From Bacteroidota bacterium (lineage in GTDB: Bacteria > Bacteroidota > Bacteroidia > Flavobacteriales_D > Sanyastnellaceae): 64,000 bases of DNA. Positions 9,241 through 18,263 of the stretch are shown one piece after another. The notes beneath the pieces were generated by a model. It had not been told where the DNA came from, searched no databases, and was given only the letters and a program-made list of their open reading frames with translations. Both the position numbers and the translations under genes were made by a program. Each line of letters starts with the position of its first letter. The first letter of the stretch is position 1. The DNA lies in the NCBI GenBank assembly GCA_027624855.1, contig JAQBTQ010000004.1, forward strand, positions 1 through 64,000, read 5' to 3'.

Positions 9241-10578
9241 TTAATCGTTAACAATCAAAACATCTTGAGTGTTCAATGGCAATCCGCTTAATACTGGCGA
9301 CGGAAGCATTGCCTCAGCTGTCCACTGCCAAAATTCTAAACTATTTTGAACTTCTTGGATGAAGAAAATCTCATTCTCAGCAGATGATTTCACCTGTGTG
9401 ATGATTCCGCTGGCAGGCCAGATGCTCCCTGAGGAAACCGGGGCGATTGATTGTTTACACAAGCCTTCCTCTCGAATGAAGATGGCTTCTTGATTTAAAA
9501 AGTCGGTAGCCGTCTTGGGACTTTGATTGAGATTACCTTGGCCCAGCAAAGGACACAGGTCATTGAGGACCCCCGTGCTGGTTTTACAGAGGGTTAGGCC
9601 GCCGCTTTCGGACACGAAAAATACATTTCCTTCTGTCCCAGAGTCTTGCGAGGAGACCACACCCCATCCCTCAGGTGCATGTGCGAGTGCTACGGTAGGG
9701 CCAACAGCTCCTGTTTGGAAATCCCACGAACGCAATCGGTGGTTCGATGTCGCCGCATTTTCTTCCCAAACAATGCACAGTGTTCCATCGAAACGCACAT
9801 CCACAGGGCTCCATGGGGCTTCGGTGAATCGTTCAAAGAGCAGGGCACCGTCTGAATTGATGACCACAATTCCTCCGGCATGAGCAAATACAAAGCCCGC
9901 TTGGATTCCCAAAGGATAGATGCTTCGGATCAAAGGTTCGGATCCAGCTGTTGTCTGGTCATTCCAGTTGCCTAGCGATTCACCTGTCGTCCAATTGATT
10001 AAATGGATAGTGGCAGCAGATTGGTCTGCCAACGCCAATACCCCATTTGAATAAGCCATGGCGTGCGCCGCAGGTAAGTCAGTCCATTCTGATATCAACT
10101 CCCCATCGCCGTTGATGCGCAATAAGGTAGAAATATCATTCCCTTCGTTTGTCAGGATTCCAAAAACCTCTGGGACATCCATTTCCGAGGTGTATTGAAA
10201 ATCCTTGAAAACCGCTGCGCGATTTCCAGCCGCATCGTCTGCAACCAAGGCCAATACCATGGGCCCGGTCGGCCAGCTCGAGGCATTCAGATTGAATGCA
10301 GTGACGAGCGTGCCCGTCGAATTTCCCTCCCAAATTCCCGCCTGGGCTGTTTTCACCGAAACACCATCGCCAGCTCGCAATTCGACTCGCCATATTCCCC
10401 CATCGCCTTGGGCATCGGACACTTCGAATTCCACAAAAAGCAGATCTCCAAATTGAACATGAAAACCATCAAATGCAGGTTCAGAAAGCAGAATTTCAGG
10501 AACTTCATTGTCACGATTGCACCCGAAAGCCAAGACTCCAATTAGCAGAAGAATGATAGGTTGATGACGGAAATTCAC
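9241..10578 (-). CDS. Hypothetical lipoprotein with Ig-like and propeller-like regions
   Basis: The N-terminus has a hydrophobic signal ending in the lipobox LAFGC, with Cys20 as lipidation site. Residues of about 30-130 look like a bacterial Ig-like domain (aspartate- and glycine-rich, closing with VADDAAGNRA). The remaining 310 residues are beta-rich, with spaced W and G residues suggestive of a propeller. No enzymatic motif was recognised. The start is a GTG at 10578, since no ATG precedes the signal peptide in frame. It is probably anchored in the outer or inner membrane. Function unknown. Confidence 0.75.
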   Translation of the reverse strand: MNFRHQPIILLLIGVLAFGCNRDNEVPEILLSEPAFDGFHVQFGDLLFVEFEVSDAQGDGGIWRVELRAGDGVSVKTAQAGIWEGNSTGTLVTAFNLNASSWPTGPMVLALVADDAAGNRAAVFKDFQYTSEMDVPEVFGILTNEGNDISTLLRINGDGELISEWTDLPAAHAMAYSNGVLALADQSAATIHLINWTTGESLGNWNDQTTAGSEPLIRSIYPLGIQAGFVFAHAGGIVVINSDGALLFERFTEAPWSPVDVRFDGTLCIVWEENAATSNHRLRSWDFQTGAVGPTVALAHAPEGWGVVSSQDSGTEGNVFFVSESGGLTLCKTSTGVLNDLCPLLGQGNLNQSPKTATDFLNQEAIFIREEGLCKQSIAPVSSGSIWPASGIITQVKSSAENEIFFIQEVQNSLEFWQWTAEAMLPSPVLSGLPLNTQDVLIVND

Positions 10579-10708
10579 AATGAAAAGGGATGAAAGTGAG
10601 TTGTAAAATTAAAGGGCTGGTCCGTTCGTTGAAAACCTTGTCAATGCGTTGTGAATTAACCGCGCATGGCAGGTCGATGCCTTTGCCTAACTTCACCTCC
10701 CCATTGTC

Positions 10709-12259
10709 ATGAAAGATACACCCGCCTCCGACCAAGCCTTGACTCGCGTTCGCTCCAGAGGGAATGCGACCCTCCCACCAGATGTACTCGGTAAGATCCA
10801 GCCACAAGCGTTGGAACTCGAAGAAGCGGTACTTGGTGCGATGATGATGGAGCAATCAGCGGTCAATGCGGTCATTGATGTGCTTAAACCAGAGAGTTTT
10901 TATCGCGATGCGCACCGCAGAATATTCGCGGCCATCGTCGATTTATTCCACGCTTCTGAACCGATTGATATTCTCACCGTCACGGAAACCCTTCGCAAAC
11001 TCGGAGATCTTCAGCAAGTAGGAGGTGCACAAGCGGTTGCAGCATTGACCACTCGCGTTGCGAGCACGGCGAACATCGAGGCGCATGCCAGAATTATTTC
11101 TCAGAAGTACATTCAACGTGAGTTGATTCGTGTATCAAGTGTGATCACTCAAAAAGCATTTGAAGAAACCACTGACGTCCTGGACTTGTTGGACGAAGCG
11201 GAGTCGCAGTTGTTCGAAGTCGCGCAGGGGAACATTCGAAAGAGCTACGAATCCATGAGCAGCATCATGCGCAAGGCGTTGGAGGATATTGACAATGCTC
11301 GAAATCAAGAAGGAGGAGTCAGCGGGGTGGCTAGTGGATTTGTTGATTTGGATCGGATAACAGGTGGATTCCAGAAATCCGACATGATTGTTTTGGCAGC
11401 TCGTCCAGGTATGGGCAAGACGGCCTTTGTGTTGACCATGGCGCGAAACATTACGGTTGAGTACAAGGTTCCTGTCGCCGTTTTCTCACTCGAAATGTCA
11501 GCGGTACAATTGGTTCAGAGATTGATTTCGGCGGAAACGGAAATCAGTTCGGACAAATTCAGGAAGGGGAATTTGCAGCCGCATGAATACACCCAGTTGC
11601 ATGAGCGCATTGGCAAGCTTTCAGATGCCCCATTGTACATTGATGATACCCCAGCGCTGAGCATTTTTGAGCTCAGGGCAAAATGCCGAAGGCTGAAATC
11701 AACGGCGGGTATTGAAATGGTCATCATTGATTATTTGCAATTGATGACTGCGGGATCGAATAATGGAAATCGTGAACAAGAGATTTCAAGTATTTCTCGA
11801 TCAATCAAGAGTATCGCAAAAGAATTGGATATTCCAATCATTGCACTTTCGCAATTGTCAAGAATGGTGGAAACGCGAGGCGGAGACAAGCGTCCAATTC
11901 TTTCAGATTTGAGGGAATCGGGGGCCATTGAGCAAGATGCCGATATGGTTGCTTTCATCTACCGCGCTGAATATTATGGATTGACCGAGCACCCGGATGG
12001 TATAGATACAGCTGGATTGGGTGAGTTGATATTAGCAAAACATCGGCATGGAGCGCTGGGCAGCGTCAATCTCAGATTCATCAAGCGACTCGCGAAATTT
12101 GCCAATTATGATTCATTCGTGAACCCGGTGTTTGACCGAGGTGAATTCCAGGATGGATTGCGTCCCAATGAGGATTTTACCAATCATCCCACCATGACCA
12201 TGCCGTCTAAGATGAATGAAAAATCAGCGGCGGATGATGCGGGAGATTCACCGTTTTAA
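10709..12259 (+). CDS. dnaB: Replicative DNA helicase DnaB
   Basis: Hexameric 5'-3' helicase of the replication fork. The N-terminal primase-interacting helical domain spans about residues 30-180. The RecA-like motor follows, with Walker A ARPGMGKT at 231-238 and Walker B VIIDYLQLM. The sensor-type LSQLSR segment and DLRESGAIEQDAD are also present. The length of 516 residues is normal. No intein is present. The ATG at 10709 is supported by good spacing from the divergent lipoprotein. A near-match box TGCCTTTG (10676-10683) could serve as its promoter. Confidence 0.97.
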   Translation: MKDTPASDQALTRVRSRGNATLPPDVLGKIQPQALELEEAVLGAMMMEQSAVNAVIDVLKPESFYRDAHRRIFAAIVDLFHASEPIDILTVTETLRKLGDLQQVGGAQAVAALTTRVASTANIEAHARIISQKYIQRELIRVSSVITQKAFEETTDVLDLLDEAESQLFEVAQGNIRKSYESMSSIMRKALEDIDNARNQEGGVSGVASGFVDLDRITGGFQKSDMIVLAARPGMGKTAFVLTMARNITVEYKVPVAVFSLEMSAVQLVQRLISAETEISSDKFRKGNLQPHEYTQLHERIGKLSDAPLYIDDTPALSIFELRAKCRRLKSTAGIEMVIIDYLQLMTAGSNNGNREQEISSISRSIKSIAKELDIPIIALSQLSRMVETRGGDKRPILSDLRESGAIEQDADMVAFIYRAEYYGLTEHPDGIDTAGLGELILAKHRHGALGSVNLRFIKRLAKFANYDSFVNPVFDRGEFQDGLRPNEDFTNHPTMTMPSKMNEKSAADDAGDSPF

Positions 12260-12305
12260 TAGAATGGTCTGGCATTCAAAATGCCTTTCGATGTACCTTC
12301 GTTAG

Positions 12306-13586
12306 ATGAATGGTTTTCCTTTGAAAACACTGGTATCGATCCTCGTATTATGGGTTGGATTGGGGACTGGGATGTTAAAGGCTTCCCAAATTTTGATTCC
12401 GATGGACGATGATCAATCGAATCATTTGAAAGCGTACGGTTTAGCTTATTGGTTATTGGAACGTGATGTCGAGATTGAGTGGTTATTGAATTACCGAGGA
12501 GGAAGCTTTTTGATTCCAAATCTCACCACTGCTGCTGAAGAATGCGTTATACGAGGCATCAGCTATCAGGTCATTGCAGATGTGCAAGCACAGCAGATCT
12601 TGAATGAAATTGCCCATCCGGAATCGAATACGGAGCGAGTAAAACTGGAGGTTGCGCCCAAAATTGCGGTTTACAGTCCGGACGGAAAGCAACCTTGGGA
12701 TGATGCGGTAACGTTGGTGCTGACCTATGCGGAAATTCCTTATGACATCGTCTACGATGCAGAAATCATGTCAGGAGCCCTGCCGGTATACGATTGGTTG
12801 CATCTTCATCATGAAGATTTCACGGGGCAATACGGGAAATTTTATCGATCGTATCGAAGTGCAGCTTGGTACCAAGATGAGGTAGCCAGACAAGAGGGCA
12901 TGGCTCGGACTTTGGGGTTTCAAAAGGTCAGTGTAATGAAGCGAAACGTGGCGCTGGAAATCCGAGATTTTGTTTTGGGCGGTGGGTTTTTATTTACCAT
13001 GTGCTCAGGCACTGATTCTTTCGATATCGCACTTGCGGCAGAAGAAGTTGATATTTGTGAATCGGTCTTTGACGGCGATGGTCTATCACCTAACGCCTCC
13101 AGGCAAATCGATTTCAATAGAGGACTGGCGTTCCACAACTATCAAATCATCACCGACCCGATGGTCTATGAGTTTTCGGATATCGACGCCACAGATGAAC
13201 ATTCAGACACGAAGCAAATCAATGACTTCTTCACCTTGTTCGACTTCAGTGCCAAATGGGACATCATTCCAACGATGCTGACGCAAAATCATGAACGGGT
13301 GATAAAAGGATTTATGGGTCAGACTACTGCGTTTCGCAACCAATTCATTCGGCCGGACGTCACCATCATGGGTGAAACAAAGAGCACTCGATCTGCTAAA
13401 TACATTCATGGAACGCTTGGCCAAGGTCAATGGACCTATTACGGCGGTCATGACCCGGAAGATTACCGACATCTGGTGAATGACCCCCCCACAGACCTGA
13501 ATTTGCACCCGAATTCTGCTGGGTATCGGTTGATATTGAACAACATCTTGTTCCCCGCTGCACGGAAAAAAGAACGAAAAACTTAA
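12306..13586 (+). CDS. Conserved secreted protein often labelled asparagine synthetase B in Bacteroidetes
   Basis: An N-terminal signal (about residues 1-26) precedes ILIPMDDDQSNHLKAYGL and WLLNYRGGSFL, conserved in a Bacteroidetes family. Databases often call that family asparagine synthetase B. No Cys-type glutaminase start or AsnB ATP-pyrophosphatase loop is visible, so the label is not supported. A central GGGFLFTMCSGTDSFDIALAA segment has the look of a class-I amidotransferase-like fold with a Cys near the nucleophile position. It is therefore described as an exported protein of unknown function. Confidence 0.7.
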   Translation: MNGFPLKTLVSILVLWVGLGTGMLKASQILIPMDDDQSNHLKAYGLAYWLLERDVEIEWLLNYRGGSFLIPNLTTAAEECVIRGISYQVIADVQAQQILNEIAHPESNTERVKLEVAPKIAVYSPDGKQPWDDAVTLVLTYAEIPYDIVYDAEIMSGALPVYDWLHLHHEDFTGQYGKFYRSYRSAAWYQDEVARQEGMARTLGFQKVSVMKRNVALEIRDFVLGGGFLFTMCSGTDSFDIALAAEEVDICESVFDGDGLSPNASRQIDFNRGLAFHNYQIITDPMVYEFSDIDATDEHSDTKQINDFFTLFDFSAKWDIIPTMLTQNHERVIKGFMGQTTAFRNQFIRPDVTIMGETKSTRSAKYIHGTLGQGQWTYYGGHDPEDYRHLVNDPPTDLNLHPNSAGYRLILNNILFPAARKKERKT

Positions 13587-13600
13587 ATCGAAATCATGGG

Positions 13601-14167
13601 CTAAGACTTGACCATGATGGCCAAAGTGAAGAGGAACATGCCGTTTTCCAATTCTTTAAAATGATAGTCTAAGGGGCCGTTTGACTTCTTTGCCATGCTG
13701 ATCAATCCCAATCCGGCTCCTCCTTTTTCTGACCAATCGTTGTTGCACAGCCGTTCAACATATTGGACCCTAAGTTCTTCATGGGTGAGTCCATTTACTT
13801 GACTCAGGTTGTCTCTTAAGTCTGCCGCCATATCGAAATCCACGAAGTTTCCTGCTTGAATTTGGTATCCCAATGGAGTTTGCTCCAATGTGAGATAAAG
13901 TTGAATGCGACCATCATCATCTGGCCAACCATGTCGGCTGACATTTTGAAGGCATTCAATCAACGTGCTCGAAATGCGATGAATGAGTTTCCGCCGGACT
14001 CCAGTTCGTTCGAGGGCATTTTCTGCCAGTAGCATGAGGGCATCGTTTGAATCGGAGGTCAAGTGCCCCGAAAAGCTCAGTACAACTCCGCCATCTTCTC
14101 CAGCTGTTCTTGATTGCAAAGCAGCTTGCAAGTCTGAAAAAAGCGGTTGTGACGTTGTTGGCTTCAT
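13601..14167 (-). CDS. SiaB-like ATP-binding protein kinase (HATPase fold)
   Basis: GHKL-type fold. The N-box ECLQNVSRHG has Glu71 and Asn75, and a G-box GGAGLGLISMAKKS lies near residues 150-163. The size and motifs fit the SiaB family found in Bacteroidetes and Pseudomonas, which switches a partner (SiaC) by phosphorylation in surface-behaviour signalling. No SiaC (DUF1987) or PP2C phosphatase gene lies nearby, so the partner is unlinked or absent. A plain anti-sigma-factor-type kinase is an alternative. The 189-base gap upstream is AT-rich and holds no gene. Confidence 0.7.
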   Translation of the reverse strand: MKPTTSQPLFSDLQAALQSRTAGEDGGVVLSFSGHLTSDSNDALMLLAENALERTGVRRKLIHRISSTLIECLQNVSRHGWPDDDGRIQLYLTLEQTPLGYQIQAGNFVDFDMAADLRDNLSQVNGLTHEELRVQYVERLCNNDWSEKGGAGLGLISMAKKSNGPLDYHFKELENGMFLFTLAIMVKS

Positions 14168-14303
14168 GACGTTTGACTACGAACTTAGTAAATTAATCGA
14201 CAAAAATTATCATTTCATAGACTAATTAACAGTTGAAGTAAACGAAATGTACCGAAACTTTCACCCTTGCGTGAATAAAATCGGGTGTTTTTATCCACTG
14301 ATT

Positions 14304-14322
14304 ATCATGAGTTTTACATGAT
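14304..14322. repeat. Short inverted repeat upstream of the SiaB-like gene
   Basis: ATCATG (14304-14309) and CATGAT (14317-14322) are separated by 7 bases within the AT-rich gap. No T-run follows on either strand, so it is not a convincing terminator. It could be an operator or chance. Confidence 0.2.
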
Positions 14323-14356
14323 GTGAATGAATGAATTTCCAGAGTTGAATACGAGA

Positions 14357-14635
14357 TTAAAATTTTCTGAGCCTTCCTTCTTCGACCAAACTGATTCCTT
14401 CCGGGGTTCGAATCATTTCATAAAAGTCTGGGTGCAGGAAATTCAAGGTTCTGTGAAATGGTCTTCGCTCGAGGTAACACTTCCAGACTAACAAGGCCAG
14501 TTTTTTAGTCGTTTGCCATGCATGGGGATTGAATTGCAAGGGTCTAGGAAATCCATCGATCCACTTTTGTGCCTCAGCTAAATTTTGAATGCTCGGTACA
14601 TATTGGACGGCGTGGGGATTCAAAGGAATTGACAT
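14357..14635 (-). CDS. Hypothetical 92-residue protein
   Basis: No family was recognised. The protein is soluble, has no signal peptide or Cys pairs, and is rich in Trp, Pro and His (QKWIDGFPRP; HPDFYEMIRTPEG). Coding-like composition, an ATG start and an isolated gap on both sides argue it is real. It lies between a WYL regulator gene (upstream) and the SiaB-like gene (downstream), all on the minus strand. A palindrome lies 44 bases upstream of its start. Confidence 0.6.
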   Translation of the reverse strand: MSIPLNPHAVQYVPSIQNLAEAQKWIDGFPRPLQFNPHAWQTTKKLALLVWKCYLERRPFHRTLNFLHPDFYEMIRTPEGISLVEEGRLRKF

Positions 14636-14678
14636 GGGTCTGAGATTTGTTTAACAAGACAAACCAAGAACCCTACAT

Positions 14679-14693
14679 CGTAAAGAATTTACG
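14679..14693. promoter_or_regulatory. Palindrome CGTAAA-GAA-TTTACG, possible operator
   Basis: Perfect 6-bp arms around a 3-base centre lie in the 84-base gap between the WYL regulator stop and the 92-residue gene start. Size and position fit an operator for a dimeric regulator. The regulator encoded next door is a candidate binder (inference). Confidence 0.35.
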
Positions 14694-14719
14694 GTGCAAA
14701 AAAAAGTCAGAATTCGCAA

Positions 14720-15739
14720 CTACAAATAGCGATTGAGCGAGTCGGTTAGTGCCTGTTTCATTTGATTTCGTAGCGATGCCGGTTCTAGGACCTCAATGGC
14801 GGCACCGAGTCCGAGTAAAAACTGCACCAGCTCAAACGTAATCCAGACTTCCAATTGCAACTCATAAGTATTCTCATCAATTGCAATCAGTTGTTGACTC
14901 GCGTGGACAGGTTGTGCCAATAGGTATTCATATTCCAAACGATTGCAACGAACACGAACCTTTTGAGGCTGATCTGAAATTTTGGAGATTCCGAAACTGT
15001 GAAGAAACAATTGATCCGCATCGAAATCAGCATTCATTTCAAATACATCTGAGCGTTCATGGATTTGTTCAATCCTGTCCAATCCATACGTTCGATAAGC
15101 TGCGCGTCCAGGATTCCATGCAATTACATACCAACGATTGCGGTATTCTTTCAGCAGATAGGGGTGGATAATGGTCGAATCCGATTGCTCAGCATTGAAT
15201 TTCCGATATTGGATTTCCACGGAATTTTTACCCTGAATTGCATTCAGCAATGGCGTCAGAAATTCAGATCCTCGTGATGCGGGTGCAGACTCAAATTGAA
15301 CGACGGCATTCAGCGGTTCAGTCTCCAAATTGGGTGCCATCCGCAATCGGTCATCAATTTTTCCAATCGCTTGACCGAATTGCGCAAAAAGCGGGACGTT
15401 TTTGAATTGAACCAAGGTGCGCGCTGCAAATCTTACAGACTCCAATTCCTCTTCATTGAGCTGGAGATTATCAATGGAGAACGCTTCATCTTCATAATGA
15501 TAACCTCGTTCGTCTCGATGGTAAGCGATTGGGGCGTGGTATCCGAGTGCTCCATCATATCGCATTGCGTTTAAGTCTTTTTCAATGGTCGAAATGCTAA
15601 TGCGATCGCCATCGCTACCGTACAAAGCTTCTTCACATGCCAACCTCAGTTCTTCTTTTGATGGGTAGGGACGCGCTGGATTTCTGAGGCAGCGATCAAT
15701 GGTTCGGTATCGAATTAAGGCATACTTATTCGCTGGCAT
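14720..15739 (-). CDS. WYL-domain transcriptional regulator
   Basis: The N-terminal winged helix (about residues 1-75, with RYRTIDRCL and STIEKDLNAM) is of the DeoR/HTH_11 type. A WYL domain with HPYLLKEYRNRWYVIAWNP follows near 190-210, then a C-terminal WCX extension. WYL domains bind nucleotides or single-stranded nucleic acid and control stress or defence genes in many bacteria. The start at 15739 (MPANKYALIRY) is chosen because the longer frame would lie inside the upstream gene. It overlaps that gene by 14 bases, so the two are co-transcribed. No defence genes are seen here. Confidence 0.85.
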   Translation of the reverse strand: MPANKYALIRYRTIDRCLRNPARPYPSKEELRLACEEALYGSDGDRISISTIEKDLNAMRYDGALGYHAPIAYHRDERGYHYEDEAFSIDNLQLNEEELESVRFAARTLVQFKNVPLFAQFGQAIGKIDDRLRMAPNLETEPLNAVVQFESAPASRGSEFLTPLLNAIQGKNSVEIQYRKFNAEQSDSTIIHPYLLKEYRNRWYVIAWNPGRAAYRTYGLDRIEQIHERSDVFEMNADFDADQLFLHSFGISKISDQPQKVRVRCNRLEYEYLLAQPVHASQQLIAIDENTYELQLEVWITFELVQFLLGLGAAIEVLEPASLRNQMKQALTDSLNRYL

Positions 15740-16394
15740 GATGCTCGAATTTACGCATGTAGTCCATCCCTCGCTCAACATAATCCGGATGAAAAGTGGT
15801 AGGTGGTCCTTGCTGAGGATAGGGTTTGCCGGTGTTATGAAGGTGAAAGGCATCTTGGAATTTCCCTTGGCGAAGCAGGTCTCCGTAAGTCATGTTAATC
15901 CAAGTCATGCCAGATTGAATGGCATCTTCACCCCGAAGATCGCGAATTTGCACATCGAGCAATACACATTTGTATCCCATCAGTTGAAAGGGTCCCCATG
16001 AAGTGGCCATGTTTTTCAAAGCCTCGTCACTGGCTTCTGCGATATCTTGTTGTGTGATGTTTTCGTAATGCGCAAGGCGACCATCGCGTACGGATTGCAA
16101 TCGTTCGAATACATGCGGTTCAAATCGGTGTCCAGCAGGTTTTCTTCCTCCAGATTCCAATTGAATTAATGCAAGAAAATACTCGGTTGGTAGACCGAAT
16201 TCATCAGACCATAATGCCACTTCTGCGGAGTAGTGATGCAACGTGGCTTGTTTTCCCCACCATGCGCCAGGAGCGTTCCAAATTCCTTGAATACGCCGGT
16301 CCAATTCGTTCCAGGTGCACGCTACAATGGCGAGCACGGAGGTAATTGCGACCAAGGTTGTGAGCCGATGCCAAGAATGACTGCGATGCTTCAT
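15726..16394 (-). CDS. Exported muramidase-like (lysozyme-fold) protein
   Basis: The N-terminal hydrophobic segment ends in AIVAC, a possible lipobox (Cys26); otherwise it is a membrane anchor. The body contains LALIQLESGGRKPAGHRFEPHVFERL and later ATSWGPFQLMGYK. That arrangement resembles N-acetylmuramidase/lytic-transglycosylase domains (catalytic Glu in ESGG, then the GPFQ motif). It probably cuts peptidoglycan in the periplasm. It overlaps the DUF554 gene by 4 bases upstream and the WYL regulator by 14 bases downstream, forming a three-gene operon. Confidence 0.65.
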   Translation of the reverse strand: MKHRSHSWHRLTTLVAITSVLAIVACTWNELDRRIQGIWNAPGAWWGKQATLHHYSAEVALWSDEFGLPTEYFLALIQLESGGRKPAGHRFEPHVFERLQSVRDGRLAHYENITQQDIAEASDEALKNMATSWGPFQLMGYKCVLLDVQIRDLRGEDAIQSGMTWINMTYGDLLRQGKFQDAFHLHNTGKPYPQQGPPTTFHPDYVERGMDYMRKFEHHASE

Positions 16395-17086
16395 CCGAGG
16401 GTAAACAATGTTGGCACAACCGTTTCAATCCATGCGGCTACCGGCTGAAATAGAGGAATGAGCAAGAAACCTGGAATGAAATTGATCAGAGAAAATCGGC
16501 GAATATTGAGTAATTCTAACCCCAAAGCAATCAAGAGGATGCCTCCATATCCTGTCAGGTTTCCAATCAATTCACTCGACCAAGCTGAGCCGAAATGAGC
16601 AAAGACCCCGGTCAGAATCCCTTGAAGTATCAAGACCAAAGGAGCTGCCAGCAATACCCTCTTTCCCATCGCTGCAGCTAAAAACGCTGCACTCACAAAG
16701 TCCATGGATCCTTTAATGAAAAGGATGGTGGCGTCACCTTTTAAACCATCTTCCATGCATCCCACCAATGTCATGGCCCCAGCACAAAAAAGCATCACCG
16801 CCGTGACGACCGGATTTCCGTTTTCACCAGTAGCGTTTGTATGGTGAGAATCTATCCAGGATTGAAATTTCAATAGATGCCCAAGGATGCCTCCGAAAAC
16901 CATTGATAAAAACACAGCAAAGGGCGTTGCAGTATCGAGGATCATGGGGATGGAGATTCCGAGAGTAAAAAGTCCCAATGCTTGGAAAACCATCGCTTTT
17001 AGTGAATCGGAAAGTCGATGTCCTAAGATCAGTCCCAGACCGGCTCCTGCGGCAATGGTTATGGCATTAAAAAGTGTTCCAACCAT
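16391..17086 (-). CDS. DUF554 family membrane protein
   Basis: Six or seven hydrophobic helices are visible. The family features are the N-terminal GTLFNAITIAAGAGLGLILG, the central FCAGAMTLVGCMEDGLKGD and a C-terminal GGILLIALGLELL. Members (YqgA/YdfK) are putative transporters of unknown substrate. The length of 231 residues is normal. It is first in a minus-strand operon with the muramidase-like protein and the WYL regulator. Its start lies 11 bases from the tgt promoter box on the other strand. Confidence 0.88.
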   Translation of the reverse strand: MVGTLFNAITIAAGAGLGLILGHRLSDSLKAMVFQALGLFTLGISIPMILDTATPFAVFLSMVFGGILGHLLKFQSWIDSHHTNATGENGNPVVTAVMLFCAGAMTLVGCMEDGLKGDATILFIKGSMDFVSAAFLAAAMGKRVLLAAPLVLILQGILTGVFAHFGSAWSSELIGNLTGYGGILLIALGLELLNIRRFSLINFIPGFLLIPLFQPVAAWIETVVPTLFTLG

Positions 17087-17096
17087 GCTCCGAAGT

Positions 17097-17104
17097 TACA
17101 TTTG
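17097..17104 (+). promoter_or_regulatory. -7 promoter box of tgt-lptF/G
   Basis: TACATTTG matches TAnnTTTG exactly and ends 18 bases before the tgt ATG at 17123. Confidence 0.55.
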
Positions 17105-17122
17105 TACCCAGTATATTCTCCA

Positions 17123-18262
17123 ATGCCTCAATTCAACTTTACAATCGAAGGAAAAGATGCAGCATCTCATGCTCGTATCGGCAGAATTCGAACGGACCAC
17201 GGTGAGATTGAAACGCCAATCTTCATGCCCGTTGGTACCGCTGGCACTGTTAAAGCGGTGCCGCAGATTGAATTGGTTGAAGAAATCAAAGCGGAAATCA
17301 TTTTAGGCAATACCTATCATCTGTATTTGAGGCCCGGAACTCCAACCCTCGAATCAGCCGGTGGATTGCACCGATTCATGCATTGGGATCGGCCCATTTT
17401 GACTGACAGTGGAGGTTACCAGGTCTTTAGTTTGTCGGAAAGGAGAAAGATCACTGAAGAGGGCGTGATGTTCAACAGCCACATCGATGGAAGTAAGCAT
17501 TTATTCAGTCCCGAAAAATCAATGGATATCCAGCGAAGTATAGGGGCTGATATCATCATGGCTTTTGATGAATGTCCTCCTTATCCAAGTGAATATGGGT
17601 ATGCGAGGGAATCCATGGAGCGCACGCATCGATGGTTGGACCGGTGCATTGAGCGATTGAATCAAAAGCCGCCGCTGTATGATTTTGAGCAAAACCTGTT
17701 CCCCATTGTGCAAGGGTCGACTTTTCGTGATCTGCGCGAAGCTTCGGCGCATGCCATTGCAGAGCGTGGTGCTGTAGGCAATGCCATTGGTGGTTTGAGC
17801 GTTGGAGAGCCGCATGAAGAAATGTACGCAATGACAGAACTGGTTTGCGGAATACTACCAAATGACAAGCCGCGGTACTTGATGGGGGTTGGTACGCCAG
17901 AAAACATTCTTGAAAATATTGCGTTGGGAGTGGACATGTTTGATTGTGTGATGCCTACGAGAAATGCCCGCCATGGATTGCTTTTTACCTGGAACGGCAC
18001 GATGAACATGAAAAATGAAAAGTGGGCGAATGATCATCGTGCATTGGACCCTCAAGGAAAGGCTTCGGTGGATCAGTTTTATTCAAAATCATACGTCCGA
18101 CATCTGCTCAAGGCCAACGAATACCTTGCATTGTATATCTGCAGCATCCACAACCTTGCTTTTTATTTGGATTTGGTCAAACAGGCTAGAGCGCATATCC
18201 AAGCCGGTGATTTCGCCTCGTGGAAAGCCAAGGTCATTCCTCAATTGAACCAACGGTTATAA
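17123..18262 (+). CDS. tgt: tRNA-guanine transglycosylase Tgt
   Basis: Exchanges the wobble guanine of GUN anticodons for the queuosine precursor. Conserved parts include ETPIFMPVGTAGTVK, LGNTYHLYLRPG, the catalytic Asp of DSGGYQVFS, and MFDCVMPTRNARHG with the nucleophile Asp. The zinc-binding CxCxxC normally found before the final helix is absent: the segment DPQGKASVDQFYSKSYVRHL has no Cys, although IHNL remains. That seems to be a lineage trait. The start at 17123 gives 379 residues. It is one base from the following LptF/LptG gene, a conserved Bacteroidetes pair. Confidence 0.95.
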   Translation: MPQFNFTIEGKDAASHARIGRIRTDHGEIETPIFMPVGTAGTVKAVPQIELVEEIKAEIILGNTYHLYLRPGTPTLESAGGLHRFMHWDRPILTDSGGYQVFSLSERRKITEEGVMFNSHIDGSKHLFSPEKSMDIQRSIGADIIMAFDECPPYPSEYGYARESMERTHRWLDRCIERLNQKPPLYDFEQNLFPIVQGSTFRDLREASAHAIAERGAVGNAIGGLSVGEPHEEMYAMTELVCGILPNDKPRYLMGVGTPENILENIALGVDMFDCVMPTRNARHGLLFTWNGTMNMKNEKWANDHRALDPQGKASVDQFYSKSYVRHLLKANEYLALYICSIHNLAFYLDLVKQARAHIQAGDFASWKAKVIPQLNQRL

Positions 18263-18263
18263 C

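Noticed and set aside
12306-13586. Label asparagine synthetase B
   Set aside because: No N-terminal nucleophile Cys and no ATP-pyrophosphatase loop; a signal peptide is present.
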